From Blasia pusilla (lineage: Eukaryota; Marchantiophyta; Marchantiopsida; Blasiales), in contig CM114272.1 of assembly GCA_050084515.1 (NCBI GenBank), positions 58,838,001 through 58,902,000 of the forward strand: DNA of 64,000 nucleotides. Direction: 5' to 3'. Every line of letters begins with the position of its first letter. Positions within the stretch are counted from its first letter, which is position 1. Position numbers and translations under genes: made by a program. Below are positions 10,766 to 22,800 of this stretch, piece after piece. The notes below the pieces were generated by a model, which did not search any database, was not told where the DNA came from, and saw only the letters and a program-made list of their open reading frames with translations.

Positions 10766-10873
10766 GAGTTGTGGTACACTTGTGTTTGTGGATGCTCTCG
10801 TCTATGTTATGTATGTATGTGAATATGGTATGTCAGCGATGTATGTTGTATGACGATGTGGATTCGCACGACA
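10766..10873 (+). repeat. B2 terminal repeat of element A (3' end)
   Basis: Copy of B1 (107 bp plus one joining base at 10766), ending CGACA at 10873. The TSD GCCA follows at 10874. That B2 belongs to the mobile unit is shown by the uninterrupted frame of element B once 1254-10873 and one GCCA are removed. Confidence 0.8.
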
Positions 10874-10877
10874 GCCA

Positions 10878-13445
10878 TGCATTGACATCTAGCATCTTGG
10901 ATGTCGCCCACTATAAATACACGTAATCTCCAACATGAAACCTCCTAATTCCTGGACGATAATCTCCTCCACGAATGGTCGCATACCTCAATGTGTCTCT
11001 ATGCTAAGCAATAGCTAAGTTCTCAAAGGCCATAGATATAACTCTACAAAAAATCTCCACCCTCTGAGAACATCCTTGTATCCACACATCTGGATCATCA
11101 AGATCTAACACCTCCGCCATGTCACGTCCAATAGCTACAGGTAAATTTGGCTCTATCCCAAAGAGCAAAAACACGGTGAAAATGACGCCAAGGATGTCTC
11201 TGCCGACTAAAGCGATAATCCTTAGCCAACCATGGCAACTGTAGGTCCCACTCCCTCAACTGTCCCCGTTGCAAGCCAAACTTGCGCAATCCTCTCTTCA
11301 TCGCCTGTACTACTCTCTCCGCCAACCCATCCGACTCAGGATGATCTCTGGACGTGGTGCTCTGATCTATCAGCGCCTGATCACACAAGGCTTGAAACTC
11401 TCCCCTAAACTCAGTACCTTGGTCAGTCAACACCTCCTTTGGTGCACCAAAGTGACTAAGCACACGATCTAGAAATGCATAGGCTGTTTCCTCGCTCACC
11501 TTGTCCGATAGTGCCACCAACTCTATCCACTTGGAGAAATGCTCCACCATGACCAACACGTACCTGTGATGACGCCCCTTCAATGGCAAAGGTCTCGCAA
11601 AGTCTAAACTCCACCGATAACCTAAACCCATAATCAGCAAAGGATGTAACTACGAAGTGGGAGCATTGAAGGATGCTAGCACTCTGTCACATACCATACA
11701 TCTGGCCACAAACTGTTGTACTCCAGTATGCATGCCGCGCCACCAATACTGAACCTGGAGTAAGTAAGTACGCTTTACTCCAAAATGCCCCAACTCCTCA
11801 TGGGCATGTTGCACTATATATGCTCGTTGGGAAGGATGAGGTACCACTTGTATCCTACCATCTCCCCATACCCGCAAAATTTGAGTCCCCTCCCACCTAA
11901 ACCTCATGGCTCTCTGTAGGATCTGATCCCGCTCCCCAGCACTCACTATGCTCACTATGACGCGAGTGTGCAAGAACTTCACAACCTCCACATCATCATG
12001 GATATCACAATAACTTATCGCTTCCTCACTGACCTTTGGATCCAAAGACTCATCATCCAACCCCACCACTGGAGTCATCACCTGCGGTTGACCTACCATA
12101 GTCAACCAACAAAGATAGGCAGATGTATGCCAACCGCGCACCATCTCGTCATCACTCTCTCCGTGCCATCGAGCTCATGTGTTGTATCTTTGACTCGGAT
12201 ATGGGTTACAACTCAACCCATCTGCATTCTGGTTCAGCCGACCTAGCCTGTGAACCACCTCAAACTCATACTCCTATAGTAATAGAGCCCACCTGGAAAG
12301 CTTTCCCGTAAGCTTTTCGGACTCCTCCAACCACCTCAACGGCTGATGATCAATGATAAGTGTGAAAGGGTTGCCAAATAAATAGCACCTGAAATGTGCC
12401 ATGGCCCACCTTGCAGCCAAGCACTCTCCCTCGTAGGAGATTTACTTTGCCTATGCAAAGTTGTTCGATCGGCTTGCATAAGCCACAACGAACTCCCTCT
12501 CCTCGTCATCCCTATGAGTAAGCACTGCTCCTAGATCCAACATGCTCCAATCCATATGTAACTGGAATGGGCGACCCCTAACCGGTCTCTATAAATTGGG
12601 TGAGGACGTCAACCTGTCCTTGAGCTCTTGGAATTCTTGCTCCTGATCATCTCCCCACAACCAAACCTGATCAAGTCTCGTCAACAACCTCAAAGACTTC
12701 ACGATCACACTAAAACCCTTGACATATCGTCGATAGAAGTTCGCTAGTCTAAGAAACGCTCGGACTCGACTCACATCTGTAGGGCATGGAATCGGCGCAA
12801 TAGCTTCCACCTTCATTTGCTGAACACCTAACCCACTCGGATATATGGTGTGTCCCAAGTACTCAATCTACTCCTGAAAGAATCTGCACTTGCCTGGATG
12901 TAACTTCAGTCCATTCAACCACAATCACCAAAACACCTCCTCCAGGTGTTGCTCATGCTCCTCAACCGTGGAACTGAAGATAAGAATATCATCTATCTAA
13001 CATTGTAAAAAATCCAAGCCAGCCAGAATCCTATCCATCACTCTCTAAACTCCGCAGGCGCATTCTTCAACCCAAATGGTAAGAACCGCCACTAATACAA
13101 GCAATCTCTCCTGAACCGATCTTTCCCCCATAATGTTGTCTTCTCCTTGTCCTCCAACCTGATAGGAAGTTGATGATAGCCAGTATAGAGATCTAAAGTA
13201 CTGAAAATCTTTGCACGACCTCCCGCATTAGAGATCTCCTCACGAGTATGCATAGCGTACTTATCTGACCTCGTGTGTCGATTGATAGGACTGTAATCTC
13301 CACACATCCGCCTATCCGTCCAATTGCCATACATATCCTTCTTCGCCAGCATGACTGTGGCACATGCATACTCCCCATGTGATAACTTCACAAGTCTTGC
13401 CTCCAACAAGTCCTAACTCATGCTCTGAATCAAGGCTCGCTCCAT
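10878..13445 (-). pseudogene. pol of element B (RT, RNase H, integrase)
   Basis: RT blocks LLEARLVKL, GDYSPINR and LDLYTGYHQLPI (13092-13409). The catalytic region near 12990 reads IDDILIFS after a stop. The RT/RNase H connection (GHTIYPSGL...YRRYVKGFS) is at 12589-12858, and degraded RNase H follows at 12150-12590. The integrase zinc part HAHEELGHFG...CMVCD is at 11650-12144. The catalytic core at 11122-11640 keeps all three acidic residues (WSLDFARPL, VLTDQGTEF, DHPESDGLAERV). The frame then reaches RFHVGDYVYL, a stop, and DVNAW at the element A insertion point, resuming at 1253. This is the best-preserved integrase core of the three copies. Confidence 0.8.
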
Positions 13446-13470
13446 ATCAATCTACTCCTGTAGCTGATGT
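13436..13470 (-). other. Internal deletion junction in element B
   Basis: On the minus strand, gag sequence matching the post-knuckle helix of C (AAQIHQLQE here, ATHIQQL in C) passes within a few bases into RT sequence (IDMERALIQS, compare SDMERDLIQS in A). By comparison with A, about 2.7 kb carrying protease and methyltransferase is absent. Short shared ATGG at the join suggests microhomology-type deletion or template switching. Confidence 0.7.
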
Positions 13471-14990
13471 ATCTGAGCAGCCATCCTAGCCTCATGCCCA
13501 ACATCTGCCTCGACGCGTTTAGGTGGTAGGACTCTACCTACTCCACAGGCAGGTCCACCACCCTGTCGAGCAACTCTAGCTCCTCATCCTCCAACGGGAC
13601 CACCTGGTGCACGATCTCTAGACCCACCCGGACCGGCTACTCGCTCCGGTGCCCTCTCTGGCCCTCGATCCGGACGTAACTTAGGATGTAAACTGAAACT
13701 TGGCGCGTGTATGACCATACCTCTAACAATAGTCACATTGATAACCTCCTGGTGCAGCACCATCTCCTCCTCCATGCTAAGGCACACGTCCATGACCTTG
13801 AGGAGTGCAATCGCGTTGATGATGGGCTCCACCACATGACCAACAAGTAATAGTAGGCAGTTGTTACTGAGCCGCATATGAAGGAGCAGGTCTCTGTGGC
13901 ACGGCCTCCTGGTATCTTCCCTGAGCTTGTGGTGCCACCGTCAACCTATCTCAGAGTTCATGTTGCTGCACAGGTAGTGCAGACAATCTTGACTGCTCTC
14001 GCCTTGAACCCATGGTGGCTACGCTCTCCACCGCCATGTTGCGCTCAATGTTCTTGGCGGTCCTAAAAACATCTCTCAATGTAGGGGAGGTGTTCATAAG
14101 AAGCACCCCCTCCCGCACCTGTGTCCGCAGGGTCCAATCGAGCATCGCGTACCATGACTGGATAGCCTGAGCCTTTGTCACCCCCTGAGTGACGTTGATC
14201 AACCAGCGCAAGCAAGTGTAAGCCTCACGCAAACTCTCACCCGGGCGCCTCTGGAAGTCGTGGATGCTCCGCAACTTCTTCGTCCGTACCCCCTAGTAGC
14301 TCGCCCTCAACTCAGCAAAGAACTCAACCACAGGGTTGAACCTAGGACAAACCCGACTGGATGATGCAACTGGCCGAGTCCAACTCATCCCTCCTAGTAC
14401 ATCACTAGTGTAAGACGAAGTAGCCTCTCCTAACTCCTCTTCCTCATTTGGGAATGGCTCTGTCCATGACACGTAATGTGGGTCATAGTAGAGCCTCCAC
14501 GCCTTGATCTCACGTGCATATCTCTGAGAGAACTCATGGTAATCGTCCATGGGCGCCCCCTCTAAATGCTAGAACATACCGTTCCATGCTGTAAACGGGT
14601 TGAACTTCTAGAGCTACTGGCCCGCTAGGAGTTGTACCAACGCCTAAACTCCGCGATGAAGTCGTGCAACTCTATGGTGCCTACTGCACCTAAGAACCTA
14701 CGTGGCCTTCTACCCCGGTCGTCCATCTCGTACGCCCAACTGGTAGGACCACTCACAATATGTGGCGATGTGCTCACAAACTCCTCTACATCCTTCCCCT
14801 CATCTGACAATGACACAGAAGGAGGTCGAGCGGGTCCCTCACGTGGAGATCCTCGAAACCTCACGCCACTCCGTGTAAACCCTCTAAAGTTACTCTCAAG
14901 TTCATCACCTCGCCTCTCAAAGTCCCGGGAGGACGCCGTGATGACCCTCGTGCCCTCGCACACGCTCACTCTTCCCTCTGTGAGTAATCA
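13470..14990 (-). pseudogene. gag of element B
   Basis: Blocks shared with A and C: PTSWAYEMDDRG, GAVGTIELHDF (14625-14969), DDYHEFSQRYA (14293-14550), ESLREAYTCLRWLI (13951-14274). The nucleocapsid knuckle near 13700-13740 is damaged (CDYC, stop, RYGHTRAKF; last Cys lost). The proline/arginine-rich tail GPERAPERVAGPGG is at 13600-13680. Several frameshifts. Confidence 0.7.
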
Positions 14991-16629
14991 CTCAAACTAA
15001 ACATGCGGCACTCGGTCTACACTCCCTCTCACCGAGTTGTGTGACGTGCGGCAACATACGACGTGGTGCGGCAAATCAACCAAGCTATCATCTCATCAAC
15101 AACCTACCCATCAACTCTACACATCCCACACAGGTCTATGTCCCTTAATCCACATACATAAATGATGCTCTCGGCATCCACACAAACCCAATATGTCAAA
15201 TAACTGCCCAATTCTCATAATTCCATCACACGTATAGGGCAAAAGACCATGATGGGTAACCTCAAAAAAATGTTGAATTGCTCCACAGCAACTGCAAACC
15301 TCGACCCCAACTCGGTCGTGAAGCCAAACTCCTCAAACCAGCAAAACACAATCAGCTCCACAATGATGGCGCGGCTCCGCAATCGAGACGGTGCGGTGCG
15401 GCCACAAGCGGCACGGCGCAACAATCGGCCGCGCGTTGCGGCTACGGGCGTCACGTCACGGTACTCGATCTTCGTGGAGCGGCTATCAACTCAAAACATA
15501 GTAATGCGGCTAGAAAACTCGGACCCCATAAATCACTAGGTCACATGTCGTCGAGAGTAGTACTCCAGTCGGTCGATGATGAGCTCCACAAAGGTGTGAC
15601 GAAGGCGGCCTGACCAACTACCTCGCGGCGTATAGACACGACCAAACAACGGCCGTTCCTCCCAACCGTCGGTTAAGCAACGGTAACATTCAATAAATGG
15701 CAGCTTGACGGGTAATGGGCCAAGCAAAGGGTTGACGGCCTGGCGAAGGGTTGACGGACTGGCGACGGGTTGACGTTCTGGCCGATGGGTTGACATCTTG
15801 GCAACGGGTTGATGTCCTAGCAACAAGTTGACGGCCAGGCCGACGTCGACGGTGGTTGACGGTGACGGCGCCGCCAACGGTGACTACTGCTTTAGGGTTT
15901 TGATTTTTACCCTAAAATTGGCCATAACTTTTTGCTCGCAGCTCCAAATCGCGCACCATCTATTGCACAACGTGCACATCTTCAAGATCTACAATAGCGT
16001 CAAAAAATATTTTGAATCTAAAAATCCTATAGAAACTGATAGGGACTATTGTAAACCCCAACGTCTCTTTCTTCTACACAAAATTCGGCAGCGCTTCTGC
16101 GCTGATTTCTCCCAACGAAAATGTAAAACCTGTGAGAAGATAAATCAGAAAGCTACATGGTGCTCTTGAGAGCACCGGCGTGGGTAATCTGCCCACACAC
16201 TCAAATTCTACAAATATTTGGGCAGCGCTTCCGCGCGCCACTCTCTTGTACGAAAAAATGGTAAAGGAAAACAGCAAACTGAATGACTCTTGCTCCCGTA
16301 AGCACTCTCATGAGTCATGAAGCAGGGAACACGGTCCTTAACCTGCAAACACAGCGAAACGCCAGCAAGTCCCGCATTGTAGCTCTCATTCTCTCTTTGT
16401 AAAGTAAGATCCAATCTCTCTCTCTCTACACCATCTCACACCATAGCTCTCAAAGGTGTGCACTCTTTATCATGTCAAACCAAACCCACTCTCCTAATGA
16501 GAGGTTTCTGTTACACTCACAAGGCAAGGACCATAACTCCGCCGCCTCATGCCAAGAGGTTCAACAAAGAGAGAATGAGCTCTCAATCTCTCTCTCCTTG
16601 AGATATACCCCTCCCCTCTCCCAAGCTCT
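14991..16629 (-). other. Leader of element B
   Basis: About 1.6 kb with no recognised domain, partly alignable with C's leader at 55390-56715. Around 16060-16460 B holds about 400 bp that C lacks, including two related segments starting GGCAGCGCTTC (16088 and about 16221). This may be an insertion in B or a deletion in C. Confidence 0.45.
15729..15840 (+). repeat. Short tandem repeat with TTGAC cores in B's leader
   Basis: About six degenerate 19-20 bp units of the form GGGTTGACGGCCTGGCGAC. Most units contain TTGAC, the core of the plant W-box bound by WRKY factors. Position in the leader of a retrotransposon could give stress-linked regulation, but that is inference; it may just be a slippage-grown repeat. 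Confidence 0.5.
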
Positions 16630-16915
16630 CTCCATGGTAACCTATTCTCCCAAGTCACCTCCTTGGCTCTTGACCTGATGTTGGAGGTCAAGGGCCAATT
16701 ACCAAAAATAGAAAGTCGATCATATACTCAAAATGGTACTTACCTAAAATAGTAAGTTTCTCAATATGGCTCCAAATGAGCCGAAACGAAGGGGAAACCT
16801 GCTCTCTGAGGTTTCCCGGGCTTCAGCAGGTCATCCTCGACCTACTGAGCGTGTCCTCCACTACTCACGAAGGCGCTCTACTAGATCTCACTGATCTATC
16901 CTAAAAGACGTGACA
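16630..16915 (-). repeat. A1 terminal repeat of element B
   Basis: 286 bp, closely similar to the A1 and A2 repeats of element C (56716-57002, 40081-40368). It starts TGTCACGTCTTTTAGG on the minus strand at 16915 and ends at CCATGGAG (16630). It contains an exact splice-donor-like AGGTAAGT on the minus strand. Confidence 0.75.
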
Positions 16916-18263
16916 ACTTCTAAAGAGGCATAACCGGTGGGAAACATCTCTCACACTCACACACCACCATGGAGAACAAACTTTTACAATGAGAGAATGA
17001 GCGGAGGTCGATCCCTTTCTCAATTATATAGGGTATGTACAAGCAAACCTAACCCTAATCCTAACCATAGTCTTGAGTTAGACTAATCGTGATTAATTCA
17101 TCCTAGTTAAGATTATCGCGCTTAATTGACTAACCAAGATTAAGCTTGCAGCCCAACCACCTTCTCCCTACCAAATGTAGCAGTTCGAGTGACGATGAGC
17201 TTGACTATAACTAAGTCTTCATTAAGAAATTGGACTTAAATGCCCCTTTAGATGAAATATAGGGTTAATGTTATGATTTGTGACTGATAGCTTGGGGCAA
17301 AGATTTAGGTGGGCAGAGGATAGGGACTGAGGTAGGTAGACACATAGGCTAGAAGCCCTAATCTGAGGCCCACAAACTTGCTTAAGAGAGATGTTTTTGC
17401 AAGGAGAAGGTTGTGCGGGTGGAAAGAAGGTGGACCATAAGTCCTAATTATAGGGATTCAAAGTCAACTAAAAGGCTGGGAGGGTAGGGAGAAGGTGGGC
17501 CAAAGTGAGAGGACTAGGCAGGGAGAGGAATGAGCGTGCTCAAAAGAAGGATGTGCGGGTAGGGAGAAGGTGGTTGGGCTGTACTAAGAGGACTTAGGAG
17601 GAAGAGTAATGAGTGCACAAAGTGCAAACTATGCACGTGGGGAGCAGATGGGCAGACTGAGGATTACAAGGGGAGAAAATTAAGCATGTCGAGAGAAAAC
17701 TACGATAGTGAGGAGAAGGTGGGTTGGAAGCCCTAATCTCAACGACCCCATGACCTAAGTTGATTGAGAGGAATGAGTGCAAGGAGAGGGCTGAGTGCAT
17801 TAAGAGGAGGCCATCGAGGGGGGAGGAGCCGCAAAGATATCAAGTCCGATAGGCAAGGGTTGTGTATTAGAGGTCGAGTGAGGAGAGGGGAGGTCGAGCC
17901 ACCACAAAGCTCAACCGTCTTTGTTGTGTGTTCATGAGGAGATGATCGCCTTTATTGTCTATGCAGATTGATTGTGTTTGTATGAAAATTTGTGTCTTTG
18001 TTAAACGGTGCTTAAGAAACTTGATTGCACCACCTTCCACTAAGAGATCAGCAAAGCCATTGAGTGTGGTGGAAGAGGGAGGCTACGCAAGTAAATTAAG
18101 TATAGGAGAGAAAACGCTCGAGTGTGCCGCTAGACTTAGAATATAGCAATGTAAGACATGAGGCCTTTATTGGCTAGTAGATCATAAACGTGTCTATACA
18201 CATCTCTAATTTCAAAGGGAGAGGGTAGGAGAAATTCTCATCAAGCAAGATGGAGGGGCACAA
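16916..18263. other. Intergenic, G/A-rich degenerate repeats, no gene seen
   Basis: Between about 17390 and 17800 short related blocks (GGGAGAAGGTGG, GAGGAATGAG, ACTAAGAGGACT) recur at irregular 70-100 bp spacing. No recognisable coding sequence. A CCTAACCCTAATCCTAACC stretch at about 17045 is too short and degenerate to be telomeric. Confidence 0.35.
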
Positions 18264-19835
18264 TGTCGTGTCGAGAGCTTTTCTTCGAGTAAGGGCGGAC
18301 CTTGTAGTTGCAACAGACATGGTTGATGCAAGGTGAACTCTATAAGAAGTTCCTCTTTTTCAATATAGAATTATTATATAAACCCTCCATTCTCTCATAA
18401 TAAGAATCACGAATGGTAGTGACGAGGTGATCACTTCTTCATAACATCGAATACCAAAATTCCTAACTATAAAGTCCTTGTAAACTTCTTTATGCTTGTA
18501 GACAAGAAAAATAGCACAACTAGTCTTAAACAAGGTTGCATGTGGAAAAAGTCCATGTTTGTGCTATGGAAGGACTTGTCCATATGGGGCCCACATTTCT
18601 CTTCTTTCTCCTTTCCCTTACTTGCCTTCGTGTTCCATACCTCCCCGTTTCTTCCTCCCTCCACCTCCACTCTCTCCTCCTTCGTTTCTCCACTCATCCT
18701 TGCCTTGTCTTTCATCATGGATTATAAGTGTCGATCCCACCTCTTGGAACCCATGTCCCATTGTTCGTAGATATGTCCGGACTTGTCCGTCCTAAGGAAG
18801 GACTTGTCCGTTTTTGTGTAACTATGGTGTTAAACCCTACCCGAGCACGCCTATTAACATCCATGGATCATTATATAAGAACATACAATGTACAATCTCA
18901 TGTCCTCCCGTACGTGACAATAAGAAGAATCACCGGAGTTGGAGATTGCATGACTGGCTCATGAATGCGTCCTCAAAGTGGTAAACTAGATAGCAAGTAA
19001 ATCAATGCCTATCTGCGAAGAGAATCTTCATGTGGTACGGGTTAAAGAAAGGAAAATCATGTACATTTCGTGCTCCATCCCTATCCATACTTGACGGGCA
19101 TCCTCTACTCTCCTTAGGAATGGGTTTTGGCGGAGTTGCTCTCCCAAGAGGGGTAATTCACTCTCAATAGAAAACTAACAAGCCAAAACCATCCAATATC
19201 TCTAGTATAACTAAACTCCTCCAAGATGACAAGTCTCTCATCTCCACACATACCACACTCTATAAACCTCTCGAAGAATAGACCATGGTCAAGTTATTCT
19301 CCCAACAGGGATAATCTACTCTCATTAGAAGACCAAGCAAACCCAATACCATCCATTCAAGAGTGACACAAGAACTCAAGAAATGAAGTAGAAAGTGATG
19401 AACCTTTGAAGGTCCCTCCTCTTTATATACTCACAAGGGATCCATTAGAGTACAAAATACGACTAATCTTATATTGTGTCACATGGCTTTTTCTCAAGGC
19501 TTAGCCGATCACATTTTGACACAAGTAGATTATCTCTTATCTCTTCCAAAATATCCTCCTTTACTCACTTCATATCTTCCAAACTATCCCAACTATCTAA
19601 AACTACTTTTGCTTTTCTTTCATTAATGCACCAACCCAACTACTTTATTTCTATAATCTCATGTCTCATTTATTATCTATTTTCCTAAATTTGGGCCCGC
19701 ATAAAAGAGGCATCATAAAGAGGTTTAAACATGGAAATTTTATTTTCCTAAACTAATTTACTTAATACTAGTAAAACTCTCTCTAATAATTAATGAGAGA
19801 AGAGTTTACATAGCAGGTGATTTTACTATACGATA
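18264..19835 (-). repeat. LTR-like repeat, left arm of a 1.28-kb inverted pair
   Basis: The reverse complement of 23603-24879 over its full length once the 296-bp MITE at 18531-18826 is removed. Outer end TGTCGTGTCGAGAG. The inner end ACGATA corresponds to ACGACA in the other copy, so the unit has TG...CA ends like an LTR. A TTTATATA (TATA box on the minus strand) lies at 19422-19429. No coding sequence, and no TSD was convincing on either side. Confidence 0.65.
18531..18826. mobile_element. hAT-like MITE, copy 1
   Basis: 296 bp inserted in the left arm. The right arm (around 24605-24625) shows the empty site. Ends are CAAGGTTGCA and TGTAACTATG (imperfect inverted repeats). Flanking 8-bp duplication is GTCTTAAA (18523-18530) versus GTGTTAAA (18827-18834), one mismatch. 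Eight-bp TSDs are typical of hAT elements. The pyrimidine-rich interior has no coding capacity. Confidence 0.65.
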
Positions 19836-22800
19836 ATGGTTGCATGGAAATAAACTTATTTACCCATGGGACGGACATGCCCAATGGATCCCTCGCTTGG
19901 ATTTGTTTTGGTACTCTAGTCATGCAAGCAGGTTTGGGATGCAAGATCGCGTGCGAGCAGGGAACGAACATCCAACGGCTATGTGGGCTATGAGCCCTCC
20001 CCAAGACCGCATCAAGTTTGCATACCTCCCAATTAAAGGGCCTACAGTAGGCCCGTAGAGGGCAGGATTTTGTCAGCTCAGAGCGGGCTATAGAAAGGTT
20101 GGCAAGTATGAGTGATAGTTGAGTCACTAAACTATGTGCGAGCTAGCCGAGCCCGAATCTGCGTTGGGGGTGGGCCGAGCCCACATAGACATGTTCATCC
20201 CTAGGATGGACATAAGTCTATGCACACAAACTTTGTCTATGTGTGATCTTGGGGAAGGTTAAAATCTTCATCTCTCAATGATCTGATCAGAGACTTGCAA
20301 AATGGAAATTTAGCACTATAGATTTTTTTCAAAGAGAGTGGTGAGGGAAATTCATCATACTTTGAAGTATACATATGGAAGTATAAAACCCCATCAAGTT
20401 ACATTCACTCAAAATCATAATTCTGCCCCAAGCAAGGTGAACTTACAGAGTAGCAATATGACTTCGGAGCACCCTCAAGATCAGCAAAGGGTAGAGTCAA
20501 AGGGATAGTCATAATTAAACTCGGATTCCAAATAGTAAAGAAAATTAGACTTTGGACCTGCCTCATCCAGCTCAAGTGCTCGTGCAAATGTCTGACGTTC
20601 TTCAACAAAATCAGTTCTTCTTGAAAATTTGGTTTGGGTGGAGCTTTAGTCGAGGTCTTCTTTTCATTCCTCAATTTTCCTTTGCCCTTGCAAGGATGTA
20701 TATCAAATTGATATGTATCAAAATACAAGACTTCAACGTTGATTGAATAACTCCATATCTTCCTCTGTTATTGAGGAGAAATGGATTTGGATAGTACCCA
20801 TCATTATCTTCTAATGAAAACATGTTATCATCAAGCCTAACACAAACTTAGTCAACTTGCACTCCTCCTCTCTGATAGGTTTGAATTGATGACTTCCTTT
20901 TAACTCCAAGGATCTTCTTCCCATTTCCCATTGAGGAATTCTTAAATGTAATTATAATTGTCATGGTCTCCTACTTATAGGTATTGGTTGTTGATGTAAC
21001 TTCAATTTCAACCCATAATACCCATACATATATACTCAGCAACCTCAGATAAGAGAAAGGATGGATGTACACATCTAGCAAGCTTATGAAAAAAAGAGTT
21101 TCTTCTATATGTGTAGTCTAGCTTAGACACTTGGTGTATTGGAAGCATGTAATATTGAGTTGTAAAGTGTACTTGGCGAAGGTTTCTTAGTGTTTTTGAG
21201 TCTTGATGTATGTACACTTGAATGTCGCCCTACAAAATGCACACACCAATAAGCAAGATCAATAAAATATAATTGTATGACTGATAGATCATGGCCTTGA
21301 TATATTTTCTATTTTGAGACTCTTGTGTTAGAATGTAAGGTAATATTGTTGGCAACCACATTAGTTATAGTGAATGAAAAGAATACCACAAACGTTGCCT
21401 TCGCTTGGAGTATTGACCGTCGTGGACTTCATCAACAAATCCTATGGCAAACATCTAAAAGTAGCATGTGGATTCCTAGACTTCACCAATGCCTTTGAAA
21501 ATATCTAAAAACAACATGTAGGAATGTACAATGGAACAAAACTGATAGGGTCTTTCGTTGATGACTTTAAATAGTCCTTCCCACCCCAAAAAAATGTACC
21601 TCCTCTATATGTGTGTAGCTAAGGAAAAAAAATATGACACTTTTCACACTGCATTGAAAAAGGCTACAGAGTTTGAATCTTCCCCAATGAAACGACTGGC
21701 AATAACCAAATTTTTGTAGTAAATTTTTTTATTGCTGAAAATGATAATAATTTCCCGCATTTACATATTGATTGAGAGACACTTGAAAAAAATTAAATAT
21801 TATTCTCCTAACACAACAAAAAATTTCTATATTTTATCTAATGTAACTGAGGTACACGTAGCATTTAACAAAGGACGAAGGTAACACTAATAATTGTAAA
21901 GTTATTATGGGCAGCATTTGCGGAGATTATAGAGGGCATTTCAAAGTATCCTAAAGTGATTTACAAAGAACGATTTAAGAGGGGATTTCATCATAAACCC
22001 AAGCAAAGTTCCTCCTTATGTACCCAGTTGGGTTGAGGCAATTTTCCTAGACACTCAAAAGAGGATATGGCCCACATCGATTTGACCTAAATATTTTTAT
22101 TATTTTTTCTCTCCATCTAGCTTATTGATGTATCCTCCACATGTACATGTATTTAATAATTAATCTCTCTCTTCCCCCTCTCAAAGAGCCACACGTAGGT
22201 TTCTTAAAAAAAAAAGAATGAAGAGGAGATCACATGTGTCCCCTGTGGAGATAAGAGATTCATATCATTGTGTATTCTTGTTGGGGCGTGGTGAGGTCCA
22301 ACTGAATATGTTTACAAATTTTTGTCATGGGTGGAAATGGATGTTGATTCCCATAGGGCAGAAATTGCTACAAACCCTTTTTTGGATGTCTTTCCCTTTC
22401 TTCCACACCATCCACCATTACTTTTGAAATGAGTGTTGGATGAAGTGAGCAAAGGAAATAGTTGCAAGAATCTACTAAAAATGGGGACATCATCCAAAAT
22501 CATTATCTCACACTCTTCAAGTGATTTCTATGATTCAAAGCAAATCCATTATCATTTCTTCATGAAGAAATTGTGTATGATTTGCAAAAGAAAAAGGAGG
22601 TTGGTCCTTTTGGCATTAAGGTGCCCTTTGAGAACTGATTTCAAACAAAAAAATAGACAAAATTGGTTTGGAGAATTTTCCAGAATACAATCCACATGTA
22701 GTAAGAATCCACGCATTGAAATTCAATTTTCATTACATAGTAATAACTACAACTCCACAATGTCATTCTTTTGTTGGAACTTGAGTAATGATCACAAACT

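Larger units (their letters stand above)
1254..10873 (+). mobile_element. Element A: gypsy-like retrotransposon with DNA methyltransferase, PHD finger and split direct repeats
   Basis: A 9.6-kb element delimited by TG (1254) and CA (10873) and by the TSD GCCA. The order is A1 repeat (1254-1620), untranslated leader, gag with CCHC knuckle, aspartic protease, C5 methyltransferase, RT, RNase H, DDE integrase, PHD finger, B1 repeat (10290-10396), A2 repeat (10399-10765), B2 repeat (10766-10873). Domain order, apart from the inserted methyltransferase and PHD, is that of Ty3/gypsy. Reading frames are broken by several stops and frameshifts, so this copy is not autonomous. It is inserted in element B in opposite orientation. 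I found no tyrosine-recombinase region. Confidence 0.85.
10878..16915 (-). mobile_element. Element B: methyltransferase-less copy of the same retrotransposon family
   Basis: Minus-strand copy starting at 16915 (TGTCACGTC) and running to 10878, where element A interrupts it; its tail is at 729-1253. It has an A1 repeat, leader, gag, then directly RT, RNase H and integrase. The protease, methyltransferase and start of RT are missing between about 13440 and 13460. Its A1 and leader resemble those of copy C, not A, so B and C form one subfamily. Confidence 0.8.

Noticed and set aside
724-16920. A TSD for element B
   Set aside because: ATGGG before 729 and ACTTC after 16915 do not match; B's 3' end has lost repeats, so the original boundary may be gone.
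17040-17070. Interstitial telomere-like CCTAACCCTAATCCTAACC
   Set aside because: Only about three degenerate units; likely chance.
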